The translations under genes were made by a program, and so were the position numbers. Below the pieces are notes generated by a model. That model searched no databases, had not been told where the DNA came from, and saw only the letters and a list, made by a program, of their open reading frames with translations. Of a stretch of 64,000 nt of DNA, positions 17,254 to 26,327 are shown one piece after another. Position 1 is the stretch's first letter. The number at the start of each line of letters is the position of its first letter. This DNA is from MFD00082-c5 sp963697995 (lineage in GTDB: Bacteria; Chlamydiota; Chlamydiia; Chlamydiales; JAJFMB01). The stretch is taken from assembly GCA_963697995.1 (NCBI GenBank), contig OY969110.1, positions 682,001 to 746,000 on the forward strand, read 5' to 3'.

Positions 17254-19331
17254 TAGTTTTTTTGAATTGCAATATGAGGCTGCTCTTTTCCGATGTAATC
17301 AATCACCACCTCAGGAGTCAAAACTTGTGGTAGTATCTGAGGAGCTCTTTTCCCATCACCGCTATAAAGCACATAAAGAGGCACGCTACTTCGTCCAAAT
17401 TTCTTAAGTTCGGCAGTAATCTTTGGATCTCTTTTTGTCCAATCAGCCTTCATTTTCACTACTTTTTTGTTCTTAAACTCCTCTTCAACACTTTTGGTTG
17501 AAAGACTTAAGTGATTTGTCTGGCAAATCAAGCACCATTTGGCGGTGAAATCGACAAAAACTGGAATCCCTTGTGCTTGAAGCTCTGCAATTCTTTCAGG
17601 ATTAAACGGCTCCCACCCCTCGTGAGTGGCCTGATGAGCCTCATCCGAAGAGCCTAGCACTGAAGGCGTTGTCGAAGTATAAAGAGCAAAAGTTGCACCG
17701 CTTAAGCAAAAAAGGGCAATAGTGTAACTGACCAAACGAGTGCTCTTTTTCTTTAAAGGGGTTCCCCATTTACCAAAGATCCACCCGGCCATCGCTAGGA
17801 AAAAGAAGCAGATCAATAGATAAAAAATCGCTAAACTATTCGTTTGAGCCCCAAAAACCCAAATGAGCCAGAGAACAGAACCTAACATTAAAAAGCCCAT
17901 CAACTCTTTAAACGTCTCCATCCAAGCGCCAGGCTTTGGCATAAATTTCAAAAGCGCGGGAAAACCGGCGAGCAGAAGGTATGGTGCAGCCATCCCCATC
18001 CCAAGGGAGGTAAAAATAAGCATCGATTGGAACGCAGGTTGCGTTACAGCAAAACCAACAGCTGATCCTAAAAAGGGACCTGTACAAGGAGTCGCCACCG
18101 CTGTTGCCAAAATTCCACTAAAGAAAGAGGCAAAAAGCCCCTCTTTTTTAACAGACTGGGCTTGCCCTGCCTTTGCGGCAATCCCCGTTCCCATTTCAAA
18201 GACACCAAAAAGGCTTAGACCAAAAAGGAAAAGAACAGCAGCTAGTGCTCCCACAAAAAGAGGCTCTTGAAGCTGAAATCCCCAACCGACCGAGCTGCCA
18301 TAAGCTTGAAGCGTCAATAAAAGGCCTGCAATCACCCAAAAAGAGACCAATACCCCAAAAGAAAAACTCAACCCGTGAGCTAACGTTTTTGATCGACTCT
18401 CTCCAGACATTTTCACAAAGCTCAAAACTTTAAACGATAAAACGGGCAAGACACAGGGCATCAAATTCAAAATGGAACCTCCAACAAAGGCCAATAGGAT
18501 CGCCCATAAAACGCCCCCTTCAAAATCGGCTGGCGCATCAACAAGTGGTGTCACTTTGTGATCAATCTCATAAGAGTGCTTCTCTCCATCTGCATGAATG
18601 ACTAAAACACCTTTTAAAACTTCAGGCGTTTGATTGGCCTTAAAAGTCGCGACGTGTTTCCCCTCTCCAGATGGAACTGTTTGTAAAAAATCGTGGTCAT
18701 CGACGTGAGCTGAATCCTCAGAGAAAAAAAGAGCGGATAACTTAGCGGCGCCGTGCGACAACTCAAAAATGATCGAATCGACCCCTTGTTTTAAGGTCAA
18801 ATCATCGATCTTCTTAGGAATTAAACTTCTGGCTTTCTCGAAAAGAGGAGCGTTTTTGACATCCATTAATACTTTTTCAGCAAGGGCAAGATCACTCTTT
18901 AGCTCAGCACTGCCAGGTAAACACGTGTCGTTTGAGCAACTCAACCATTCAACTTCCGCCTTAAGGGCCACACTTTCTAAACCATTGAAGGTTTTAGGGG
19001 GAATCACCTTAGTTAAAAGAATAACTTGGTTTTCATACCCATACCCTACAGAATCCCCTATAGAAAATCTTTGAGGCGTTGGCCAAATAGTTTCAGCAAC
19101 TTCATACCCTTCGGGCAAAATCCAACGAATCGTAGGCGCCATTCCAGGACCGCGCGGATTCTTCCAGTACGCATGCCACCCCTCCTCCAATTTTAACTCA
19201 GTTGCAACCCAAAAAGGTTGCCCTGCTTGAATCGTTTTATTCTCTATATATTGCGTAGCTTCTACCGGCTCCGCAGCAAGAGAACTGAGATAAAATAACG
19301 AACTAGCAACAAACGTAATAAATCGTCTCAT
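17253..19331 (-). CDS. dsbD: Thiol:disulfide interchange protein DsbD
   Basis: About 692 residues from the ATG at 19331, which follows AAGAGG; the frame upstream to 19379 is not a likely start. It has a signal peptide (MRRFITFVASSLFYLSSLAA) and an N-terminal periplasmic domain with WLSCSNDTCLPG. The eight-helix core contains LNLMPCVLPVLSFKVLSF and ATPCTGPF, the two membrane cysteines. The C-terminal thioredoxin domain has the active site KWCLICQ. DsbD carries electrons from cytosolic thioredoxin to periplasmic isomerases, relevant to the disulfide-cross-linked chlamydial envelope. All three Cys pairs are intact. Confidence 0.95.
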   Translation of the reverse strand: MRRFITFVASSLFYLSSLAAEPVEATQYIENKTIQAGQPFWVATELKLEEGWHAYWKNPRGPGMAPTIRWILPEGYEVAETIWPTPQRFSIGDSVGYGYENQVILLTKVIPPKTFNGLESVALKAEVEWLSCSNDTCLPGSAELKSDLALAEKVLMDVKNAPLFEKARSLIPKKIDDLTLKQGVDSIIFELSHGAAKLSALFFSEDSAHVDDHDFLQTVPSGEGKHVATFKANQTPEVLKGVLVIHADGEKHSYEIDHKVTPLVDAPADFEGGVLWAILLAFVGGSILNLMPCVLPVLSFKVLSFVKMSGESRSKTLAHGLSFSFGVLVSFWVIAGLLLTLQAYGSSVGWGFQLQEPLFVGALAAVLFLFGLSLFGVFEMGTGIAAKAGQAQSVKKEGLFASFFSGILATAVATPCTGPFLGSAVGFAVTQPAFQSMLIFTSLGMGMAAPYLLLAGFPALLKFMPKPGAWMETFKELMGFLMLGSVLWLIWVFGAQTNSLAIFYLLICFFFLAMAGWIFGKWGTPLKKKSTRLVSYTIALFCLSGATFALYTSTTPSVLGSSDEAHQATHEGWEPFNPERIAELQAQGIPVFVDFTAKWCLICQTNHLSLSTKSVEEEFKNKKVVKMKADWTKRDPKITAELKKFGRSSVPLYVLYSGDGKRAPQILPQVLTPEVVIDYIGKEQPHIAIQKN

Positions 19332-19476
19332 GAAAAAACCTCTTACGAATATCTTAATTAATTTAATATTAAAAATCAATCTTAAATTTTACGTCTCATG
19401 AGACAGGAAAGTATTGACTTTTACTCCCAAGGTGAACAAAAATCATGGTTTTACTTAAAAACCGGTCAGGTCTCCC

Positions 19477-20217
19477 ATGTTTTTTGCTGCCTCGAATCCT
19501 TTTATAGAAGCGTACGTTCAGTCTGATCTTTTCGGAAAAGCGATCTATGTCTCCCTTATTTTGCTATCAGTCATCAGCTGGGTGGTGCTTCTTTATAAAA
19601 TCAACCAGAACAAAAGATGGCAGGGGTACTGCTCCGATTTTTACGACGAATTTCAGGACGCGAAAATCAATCCTTTAAATCTTGACTGTGAACCGTATGC
19701 CAATCAAAGGGGAGAAAACCCTTATCTTTCGATCTATTTAAGCTTAAAAAAATACACACTAGATATTTTACACAAAAACAAGAAGGCCTCAAAGCACCTG
19801 TTCGATACAGAGGACTCTTCCCCTTACCTTTCGGCCAACGATATCGATTTTGTAGCATCAAGACTTGATCAAGTGGTGGCCCTAGAGAGTAAAATTTTAG
19901 AAAAGTACCTATTTGTTTTGGCCACAATTATAACACTTGCTCCTTTCCTTGGATTACTTGGGACTGTCTGGGGGATTTTAGTCTCCTTCGGAGAGATGCA
20001 AACCACATCTCAAATCGGCAATAACCAGGCTATCATCGGAGGACTCTCACTTGCTCTTACGACAACAGTTATCGGTCTTTTGGACGCGATCCCAGCTTTA
20101 ATTGGCTACAACTATTTAAAACAAAAATTGAGAGAGTTTGAAGTCGATATGGAAACGTTTGCCAATGAAGCGCTTGGAACTATTGAGATTCAATACCGTA
20201 AAGTTGAGTTGAACTAA
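19477..20217 (+). CDS. tolQ: TolQ/ExbB-type proton-channel protein
   Basis: The 246-residue inner-membrane protein has one N-terminal and two closely spaced C-terminal helices. The signature FLGLLGTVWGILVSFGEM and the later GGLSLALTTTVIGLLDAIPALIGYN match MotA/TolQ/ExbB proton channels. With the TolR-like protein it powers the Tol-Pal system that links the outer membrane, important for division in bacteria with little peptidoglycan. It is first gene of the operon tolQ-tolR-tolA-like-tolB-pal, one base before tolR. TolQ is preferred to ExbB because tolB and pal follow. Confidence 0.93.
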   Translation: MFFAASNPFIEAYVQSDLFGKAIYVSLILLSVISWVVLLYKINQNKRWQGYCSDFYDEFQDAKINPLNLDCEPYANQRGENPYLSIYLSLKKYTLDILHKNKKASKHLFDTEDSSPYLSANDIDFVASRLDQVVALESKILEKYLFVLATIITLAPFLGLLGTVWGILVSFGEMQTTSQIGNNQAIIGGLSLALTTTVIGLLDAIPALIGYNYLKQKLREFEVDMETFANEALGTIEIQYRKVELN

Positions 20218-20218
20218 A

Positions 20219-20632
20219 ATGAGGCGTTTAAAAAAAACAAGAGGTGGTATCGAAGAGCCGCAAATGAACTTAACCCCTCTTATCGATGTGGTGTTTGTCA
20301 TTTTGATCATGTTTATCGTATTAGCTCCCCTTTTAGAACTCGACCAAGTACAGCTTGCCGAAGGGGGCCCCGGACTTAAAACGGTATCAGTTCAAGAGTC
20401 TAGCGAGCTTGCAATTCACGTCTTGGCAGATAACACGATCAGATTTAACAAGCAACTTGTGAATATTTACCAATTGGAAGAGTTTCTTAAATTGACAAAA
20501 GCTAAAAACCCAAATTTAAAACCGCAACTCTTTCACGACAAAAGAGCCCTATTTGGCACGTACCAGGGTGTCAAAAATGCCCTTGAAAGGGCAGGATACT
20601 CTCAAGTCGACGTGATCTTAAGCCCAGCTTAA
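20219..20632 (+). CDS. tolR: TolR/ExbD-type protein
   Basis: A 137-residue protein with one membrane helix whose start holds the proton-translocating aspartate: MNLTPLIDVVFVILIMFIVLAPLL. This is the TolR/ExbD consensus. A short periplasmic domain follows. It lies one base after tolQ and 18 bases before the TolA-like gene. It works as the force-transducing partner of TolQ. Confidence 0.94.
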   Translation: MRRLKKTRGGIEEPQMNLTPLIDVVFVILIMFIVLAPLLELDQVQLAEGGPGLKTVSVQESSELAIHVLADNTIRFNKQLVNIYQLEEFLKLTKAKNPNLKPQLFHDKRALFGTYQGVKNALERAGYSQVDVILSPA

Positions 20633-20650
20633 AAAAGGGAAACTCCTTCA

Positions 20651-21322
20651 ATGGATTTAGAAGAAAAACCTCATCTTTCCCTTTCAAGCCTCTTTCTCAG
20701 GGTCTTTCTTTGCCATCTAGCCTTTATCTTTTTTTTGAGCTTTAAAAAAAGCGAAGCTCCAATCAACCTCGTGAAAAGGGAGTTTTTAGCAACAACAGTG
20801 GAACTTAAATCCCCTCCCAAAACGCCCCCTCAATCCCCTAAACCAAAAAAACCGGAAGTGGTAGCAAAACAAGAAGCTCCTCCACCTGTTGCACCATCCC
20901 CTCAAGTGGTTAAAGACAGAACTCTTTTACAAAAAGCCTCTCAAAGTCTTGCGAAAATACAAAAAACGACGGATAACAGTACCAAAAAACAAGACAATTC
21001 GATTAAAATTCCGACGGCATTAAAGATGAGTGAACCTTTAGTGAAAGCTAAGGCTGATCCTGGAGTCACTCTCTATAGCGATGAGATCTCTTCGAGACTA
21101 AAACTTTTGTTAAAATTACCAGAATTTGGCTCGGTAACGGTGAAGTTAACACTTAAGCGAAATGGGGAAGTCAAACAAGTAGATATCTTGAAATCTTTAA
21201 GCGAACTGAATGCTGAATACGTCAAAAAAGCGCTTGTTACGATCCGTTTTCCGGGATTTGGAACAGCTTTTGAGAGAAACGATGAGCACACATTTGAAAT
21301 TATTTTAGAAAACGAGGTTTAA
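20651..21322 (+). CDS. TolA/TonB-like energy transducer
   Basis: A 223-residue protein with a TonB plan. The N-terminal anchor is LSSLFLRVFLCHLAFIFFLSF. A Pro/Lys-rich periplasmic spacer follows (residues about 55-90, PPKTPPQSPKPKKPE). The C-terminal domain (VTVKLTLKRNGEVKQVDILKSLSELNAEYVKKALVTIRFPGF) matches the TonB/TolA C-terminal beta-alpha-beta fold. It fills the tolA slot in the operon (CT598 position in Chlamydia, from memory). TolA and TonB cannot be told apart from sequence alone; context favours TolA. Confidence 0.85.
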   Translation: MDLEEKPHLSLSSLFLRVFLCHLAFIFFLSFKKSEAPINLVKREFLATTVELKSPPKTPPQSPKPKKPEVVAKQEAPPPVAPSPQVVKDRTLLQKASQSLAKIQKTTDNSTKKQDNSIKIPTALKMSEPLVKAKADPGVTLYSDEISSRLKLLLKLPEFGSVTVKLTLKRNGEVKQVDILKSLSELNAEYVKKALVTIRFPGFGTAFERNDEHTFEIILENEV

Positions 21323-21323
21323 A

Positions 21324-22652
21324 ATGCGTATTTTATTTTTATTTTTCTTCTTAATTCCCTTTCTTAACGGTTCTGATGCGCAAGAAAAAATCGTCGTTCA
21401 ACTCCCGACAGAAAAAAAACTACTTCCTCTTTACCTCGACAATTTTACGGGGGATGGATTTGAGGCAAGCTATTTAAATAAACTTAAAAGTGTTTTGAGC
21501 TTTGACTTAAACTACAATGGGATGACTCAAGTTTACCAACTCACGCCTTTACAAGAGAAAAAACTTTCAGGAAAATCAGATGAGGTGATTGCAAAAGAGC
21601 TTGGTGTGTTCTATATCGTGAAAGTAAAAGTCACGGGTAAAGAGCTGACAGCTAAACTGATTTCAGTCAACAGCCAGACGATAAAAGCTGTTACCGGAAT
21701 CCCTTTAACAGGAAATCTCAATACAGATAGAAGAGAGATTCACAAATTTGCTGACTTAATCCACAAGGAGCTTTTTGGAAAGCCGGGGATTGCGTCGACA
21801 AAAATTTTATACACAGTAAGATATGCTCAAGGCTCTAAATACTTCTCAGACATCTATGAATCAGATTATGACGGAGCGAACGCAAGACAAGTCACTAAAG
21901 GGGGCGACTACTGCGTGACGCCTCAATACATACCCCCTGAAAAAGGGCATATAGCTAGAAGTTTTTTTTACGTCTCATACCTTACAGGGCAGCCTAAAAT
22001 CTTTATCGCATCGCTTCGAGATGGGATTTCGGAGCGTTTTTCCTATATTGCAGGCAACCAGCTAATGCCCATAAGCTCAAGACAGCGAGACAAAGTAGCT
22101 TTCGTAAGCGACGTGTCTGGAAATCCTGACCTTTACATCCAGCCATTTAAACCAGAAACGGGGGCCTTTGGAAAACTGGAACAAGTTTTTGCCCATCCAC
22201 AAGGCAGCCAAGGAAGCCCCACTTTTAGTCCCGATGGGAAACAAATCGCATTTGTCTCTAACAAAGATGGCTCTGCAAAAATTTACTTAATTGATTTAAC
22301 GAGCTCGAAAAAAACGGCAAAACTGCTTACCAAACACAATCAAGAGAACACAGCCCCTTGCTGGTCTCCTGACGGAACAAAAATTGCTTACTGCGCAAAA
22401 GCGAAAGATTTCAGACAAATTTGGGTATACGACTTAAAAACGCAAGAAGAGAGGCAATTAACGGATGGCCCTTTAAACAAAGAAAACCCAAGTTTTGCCC
22501 CAGACAGCCTCCACATTGTATTTAATACGACAGATGCTGGAAACTGCGACCTTTACATGCTTAATTTAAACCAACCGAAGACGGTAAAAATAAGCTCAGG
22601 CGCAGGTGAGAAGCACTACCCTAGCTGGGAGCCTTTTCCTTTAAATAGTTGA
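21324..22652 (+). CDS. tolB: TolB periplasmic beta-propeller protein
   Basis: The 442-residue protein has a signal peptide (MRILFLFFFLIPFLNGSDA) and an N-terminal alpha/beta domain. The C-terminal beta-propeller repeats follow the form SPTFSPDGKQIAFVSNKDGSAKIYLIDL and TAPCWSPDGTKIAYCAKA. These WD40-like PD40 repeats are diagnostic for TolB. TolB binds Pal and is released by TolA. Its start is one base after the TolA-like stop. A C-rich repeat array begins right after the stop codon and separates it from pal. Confidence 0.95.
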   Translation: MRILFLFFFLIPFLNGSDAQEKIVVQLPTEKKLLPLYLDNFTGDGFEASYLNKLKSVLSFDLNYNGMTQVYQLTPLQEKKLSGKSDEVIAKELGVFYIVKVKVTGKELTAKLISVNSQTIKAVTGIPLTGNLNTDRREIHKFADLIHKELFGKPGIASTKILYTVRYAQGSKYFSDIYESDYDGANARQVTKGGDYCVTPQYIPPEKGHIARSFFYVSYLTGQPKIFIASLRDGISERFSYIAGNQLMPISSRQRDKVAFVSDVSGNPDLYIQPFKPETGAFGKLEQVFAHPQGSQGSPTFSPDGKQIAFVSNKDGSAKIYLIDLTSSKKTAKLLTKHNQENTAPCWSPDGTKIAYCAKAKDFRQIWVYDLKTQEERQLTDGPLNKENPSFAPDSLHIVFNTTDAGNCDLYMLNLNQPKTVKISSGAGEKHYPSWEPFPLNS

Positions 22653-22659
22653 GTTGTTT

Positions 22660-22960
22660 TAATTCCCTTCCCAAACTTGCCCTTGCCCATGCCCTCCTTC
22701 CCTTCCCAAACTTGCCCATGCCCATGCCCTTGCCCTCCTTCCTTCCCCCCTAAACTTGCGCATGCCCATGCCCATGCCCTCTTCCCTTCCCAAACTTGCC
22801 CTTGCCCGTACCCATGCCCATGCCCTCCTTCCTTCCTCCTAAACTTACCCTTGCCCGTACCCATGCCCTTGCCCTCCTTCCCTTCCCAAACTTACCCTTG
22901 CCCATGCCCGTGCCCTCCTTCCTTCCCCCCCTAAACTTGCGCATGCCCTTACCTCCCCCT
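22660..22960 (+). repeat. C-rich tandem repeat, about seven units, between tolB and pal
   Basis: Units of about 38-50 bases each contain AAACTT(G/A)C(C/G)C followed by CCCATGCCC/CCCTTGCCC/CCCGTACCC hexamer runs and a CCTCCTTCC tract. The + strand is almost devoid of G, so the minus strand has runs of GGG every 3-4 bases and could form G-quadruplexes. Open frames across it are artefacts of composition. Related sequence occurs in both orientations at 5588-5695. It splits the tol operon, so pal may have its own promoter or be transcribed through the array. Confidence 0.88.
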
Positions 22961-23043
22961 CCGAAATACCTCTAAGACTAATTAGTGTTGTTGTTATTTT
23001 CTCAAAATGTTAAACTCCGAACAAAAACCCCTTGGTGTGTCTT

Positions 23044-23664
23044 ATGTATCGATTGAATGTTATTTTTTTATTACTAATCACTCTTTTAACGATGACTTCT
23101 TGCCGCAAAAACCAGGAGCAGCATCAATTAAACCGAGATGAGTTCATGAGTTATCACGGACCATTTGGCACAGACTACACTCCCATGCAAGATGATCCCT
23201 CTCAAAAAGCTTTAAGTTTCTCAGATATGCCAGTTAAACAAGCAAAAGAGTCTCCAGGTGACCCAGGAAGCTCAATTCCAGGAATCGACAAGTTTAGAGA
23301 CCCCTCTAATTTCGAAGGACTTGCTAGCGTCTTCAAACTAGTTCACTTCCCCTACAATAGCCATCTAGTAAAAGGGACTGAAAATTTACAAACACTCAAA
23401 TCGATTGCAAATTACTTAAAATCGCATAAGGATACCTATGTCTTTGTAGCAGGACACTGCGACGAAAGAGGTGCCGAGGCTTTCAACTTAAGCTTAGGTG
23501 CCCGCCGTAGCAATGCTGTCAGAGGCCTTTTAGTCCATGAAGGTGTTGACCCAAACCAAGTTTTTACGATATCTTACGGCAAAGAGAGACCCCTTGTCTT
23601 AGGTCACGACGAAGAAGCGTGGGCTGAGAATAGAAGGGCGGAATTTAAAATCTACAAAAACTAA
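23044..23664 (+). CDS. pal: Peptidoglycan-associated lipoprotein Pal
   Basis: An outer-membrane lipoprotein of about 206 residues; an alternative start is at 23032. Signal peptide with lipobox (LLTMTSC), a Pro/Gly-rich linker and an OmpA-like C-terminal domain: VHFPYNSHLVKG, VAGHCDERGAEAFNLSLGARRSNAV and SYGKERPLV. The D-x-x-G-x-x-x-x-N and R-R peptidoglycan-binding residues are present. It tethers the outer membrane to peptidoglycan or its chlamydial septal ring and binds TolB. The C-rich array separates it from tolB. Confidence 0.95.
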   Translation: MYRLNVIFLLLITLLTMTSCRKNQEQHQLNRDEFMSYHGPFGTDYTPMQDDPSQKALSFSDMPVKQAKESPGDPGSSIPGIDKFRDPSNFEGLASVFKLVHFPYNSHLVKGTENLQTLKSIANYLKSHKDTYVFVAGHCDERGAEAFNLSLGARRSNAVRGLLVHEGVDPNQVFTISYGKERPLVLGHDEEAWAENRRAEFKIYKN

Positions 23665-23674
23665 AAGGTTTCGC

Positions 23675-24358
23675 ATGAGATTAAGTGGCTTGATTTTACT
23701 GATTGGAACTCTTTCTTGCGCATCTTTACAGGCTGTGCCCAAAAGATATATGAACCGTTCTAGCATCGACGAAGTGCATTGCTTGATCGACGATCTTCGC
23801 TACGCCTCGTCCAATCACGAAACAGAGCTAAGAATGTTCGAAGAGAAACTAAAAAATCAGGAAACTGCACTTGATTCTCTCTGGAAACAATTTAACGATT
23901 CCGCCCCTTTGGCCAAAGAGCAAGTAAAAGAGTCAGTAAAACAGTTCGAGGCAAAGATATCAGATATCGAGTCTCGAACAAGTCTTGCCCTTGTCGACCT
24001 AAAACAACTCAAGTCTCATGCCAATGAAGGAGGAGACGCGCTTGTACAAGCAAAGAAAAAAATTTCCCACCTAGAGAGTCAGATCGATCTCATGAGTAAA
24101 AATATCGATCACCTTCATCAGGCCGTCAAAGCGATCATGGATGCTCTTCACATCAAAGATTCCGCTCTTGAAATGGAAACTACCAAGGAAAGCTCTATTG
24201 TTGCCGGAGGCACTTACAAAGTTAAAGCTGGCGACAGTTTGGAAAAAATTGCCAAAAAGCACGGAACCACGGTCCCCAAGCTAAGAGATTTAAACAACCT
24301 TCATGAAGGAAAAGATCTTATCGTCGTAGGGCAATCGCTAAAAATCCCAGCGTCTTAA
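23675..24358 (+). CDS. Exported coiled-coil LysM protein (NlpD-like)
   Basis: A 227-residue protein with signal peptide (MRLSGLILLIGTLSCASLQA). A long coiled coil occupies about residues 25-160, and a C-terminal LysM domain follows: YKVKAGDSLEKIAKKHGTTVPKLRDLNN...GQSLKIP. LysM binds N-acetylglucosamine in peptidoglycan. There is no M23 peptidase domain, so unlike true NlpD it can only bind or act as an activator. It follows pal by 10 bases and matches the CT601 position in the Chlamydia tol cluster (from memory). The murI remnant begins one base after its stop. Confidence 0.88.
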   Translation: MRLSGLILLIGTLSCASLQAVPKRYMNRSSIDEVHCLIDDLRYASSNHETELRMFEEKLKNQETALDSLWKQFNDSAPLAKEQVKESVKQFEAKISDIESRTSLALVDLKQLKSHANEGGDALVQAKKKISHLESQIDLMSKNIDHLHQAVKAIMDALHIKDSALEMETTKESSIVAGGTYKVKAGDSLEKIAKKHGTTVPKLRDLNNLHEGKDLIVVGQSLKIPAS

Positions 24359-24359
24359 A

Positions 24360-24881
24360 ATGGGAACAATTGGGGTCTTTGATTCAGGAGTTGGAGGACT
24401 TTCAGTCCTTCATGAGCTCTTAAAAAAAAATCCCAACACCCATTTTGTCTACCTTGCCGATACCGCAAGACTGCCCTATGGTGATAAGAGTCGCGACACC
24501 TTAAGGGAACTTTCTCATGAAAACATCAAATTTCTTTTAAGCCAGGGAGCAGATGAAATCGTGATCGCCTGCCACTCAGCCTCAGCCCATGCAGCAGATT
24601 GGTTAAGAGGCACTTTCTCTATTCCCATTTGGGATGTGATCACACCTTCTGTCAAAGGGGCTCTAAAAGCCACAAAAACAGGCTCTATTGGAGTTATCGG
24701 CACTAAAGCCACCATTCGCTCACTTGTTCATGAAAAAAGCATTAAAGAGCATCTTCCAAACGCCTCTATCATTTCTCAAAGTTGCCCTTTACTTGTGCCC
24801 CTTATCGAAGAGTGTGGCATTGAACACAAAGCGATCCCATTGTTTTTAGACGAGTATTTAGCGCCTCTCATAAAAGAGTAG
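24360..24881 (+). pseudogene. murI: Glutamate racemase MurI, N-terminal part before frameshift
   Basis: Residues 1-173 of MurI, which makes D-glutamate for peptidoglycan. They include GVFDSGVGGLSVLHEL and the first catalytic-Cys region IVIACHSASAHA (most MurI have N-T where this has H-S). The frame stops at TAG 24879-24881. The rest of the enzyme, including the second catalytic cysteine, continues in the +1 frame directly afterwards. Skipping the single T at 24879 would give LIKERIDTLILGCTHYP. Chlamydiaceae lack murI and are reported to use DapF for glutamate racemisation, so real decay is plausible. Confidence 0.88.
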
Positions 24882-25140
24882 GATCGATACTCTTATTTTA
24901 GGGTGTACCCACTACCCCATTTTACGAAAACAAATAGAGAACATTCTTGGAAAGGAAGTGGCTATCATTGACGCAGCCCCTCTTATTGCCGAAGAGCTTA
25001 AAGCTGACTCTCTTGTTAAAAAACAAGAAGTCAATTACTTTGTGACGGAAGATGCCCTCAAATTTTCAACCCTTGCCAAAAAAATTGGACAACCGCTAAT
25101 GGGAAAGGTGGAGGAGCTCCATCCCCATTTAGTCTCTTAA
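24880..25140 (+). pseudogene. murI: Glutamate racemase MurI, C-terminal part after frameshift
   Basis: This frame opens without a start codon at the frameshift and reads RIDTLILGCTHYPILRKQIENILGKE and onward to the TAA at 25138-25140. LGCTHYP is the invariant second catalytic-cysteine motif of glutamate racemase. A GTG at 24958 is internal and cannot give an active enzyme alone. The combined length of about 260 residues matches intact MurI, so only one base separates this locus from a functional gene. No slippery heptamer or prfB-like site is visible at the junction. Confidence 0.85.
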
Positions 25141-25160
25141 TCATTAAAAAAAAGTTTTAA

Positions 25161-26327
25161 ATGGAATCGTTTCTTTTCACATCAGAGTCGGTCGGAATTG
25201 GACATCCGGATAAAGTGGCGGACCAAATTTCTGATGCCATTCTAGATGCCCTTTTAAGAGAAGACCCGAATGCGCGCGTCGCAGTAGAAACTCTAGTCAC
25301 AAAGGGACTTGTCATTTTAGCTGGTGAAATCACCACAAGAGCGCCTCAAGACTACCAAGAGATTTGCAGAAATACGATTAAGAGGATTGGTTATACGAGC
25401 GCCGATTTAGGTTTTGACTACCGCTCCTCTGGAATTTTAGAAAGTCTACACAAGCAATCACCAGATATTGCTCAAGGAATTACAAAAAAAGAAAACCCAA
25501 AAGAGATCGGAGCTGGCGATCAAGGAATGATGTTCGGCTTCGCTTGCGATGAGACTGAGGAGTTGATGCCTCTTCCCATCGCGCTTGCCAGCAAATACCT
25601 TTTGGAGCTCAACAGGTTAAGACAAGAAAATAAGCTGCCCTACCTTCGTCCCGATAGTAAATCACAAGTCACGATCGAATACCAAAACGGTTGGATCCCA
25701 AAAAGAATTCACACAGTTATCCTTTCGACACAGCACGATGAAACTGTTTCAAACGAAACTCTTCACAAAGATATGATCGAGATGGTTAAACGTTTAAGCC
25801 CAATTAACTTAATTGATGAGAGAACTAAGTTTTATATCAACCCAACAGGTCGTTTTGTTGAAGGGGGGCCATCTGCCGATACGGGCCTTACAGGCAGAAA
25901 GCCGATTGTGGACACTTACGGGGGAATTGGAAGACACGGCGGAGGAGCCTTTTCCGGCAAGGATGCGACAAAAGTGGATAGAACCGCAGCTTATATGGCC
26001 CGCTATATTGCCAAAAACATCGTCGCTGCAAAACTTGCAAAAAGATGTGAAGTGCAGCTTGCCTACGCCATCGGGATCTCTTCCCCCATCTCGATAAGGA
26101 TCGATACGTTTCACACGAGTAAAATTAGCGAACCACTACTTGAAAAAATTGTTTCAGATATTTTTGATCTTACACCAAGAGGAATGATCGATACTCTTCA
26201 ACTTAATCGACCCATTTTTGAAAAGACCGCATTCGGTGGCCACTTTGGCAGAAACGACCCCGACTTCACCTGGGAAAAAACAGATAAGATCGAAGAGATT
26301 CTTCGCTCTGTTGCACTTCTTACTTAA
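25161..26327 (+). CDS. metK: S-adenosylmethionine synthetase MetK
   Basis: The 388-residue enzyme makes SAM from methionine and ATP. Signatures are GHPDKVADQISDAILDALL, GAGDQGMMFGFACDE, GGPSADTGLTGRKPIVDTYGG and GGGAFSGKDATKVDRTAAY, all intact. Chlamydiaceae lack metK and import SAM, so its presence places the organism among the environmental lineages. It supplies SAM to LipA, RsmD, RsmB and the RlmD-type enzymes nearby. Its last 47 bases are duplicated downstream at 26490-26536. Confidence 0.97.
   Translation: MESFLFTSESVGIGHPDKVADQISDAILDALLREDPNARVAVETLVTKGLVILAGEITTRAPQDYQEICRNTIKRIGYTSADLGFDYRSSGILESLHKQSPDIAQGITKKENPKEIGAGDQGMMFGFACDETEELMPLPIALASKYLLELNRLRQENKLPYLRPDSKSQVTIEYQNGWIPKRIHTVILSTQHDETVSNETLHKDMIEMVKRLSPINLIDERTKFYINPTGRFVEGGPSADTGLTGRKPIVDTYGGIGRHGGGAFSGKDATKVDRTAAYMARYIAKNIVAAKLAKRCEVQLAYAIGISSPISIRIDTFHTSKISEPLLEKIVSDIFDLTPRGMIDTLQLNRPIFEKTAFGGHFGRNDPDFTWEKTDKIEEILRSVALLT

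Noticed and set aside
22616..22944. Proline/cysteine-rich or glycine-rich proteins on either strand
   Set aside because: Pure low-complexity translation of the C-rich array; no start signals and stops depend on unit junctions.
24870..24890. Programmed +1 frameshift in murI of prfB type
   Set aside because: The site lacks CTT-stop-C, no upstream Shine-Dalgarno-like stimulator at the right distance, and re-pairing after the shift would be poor.
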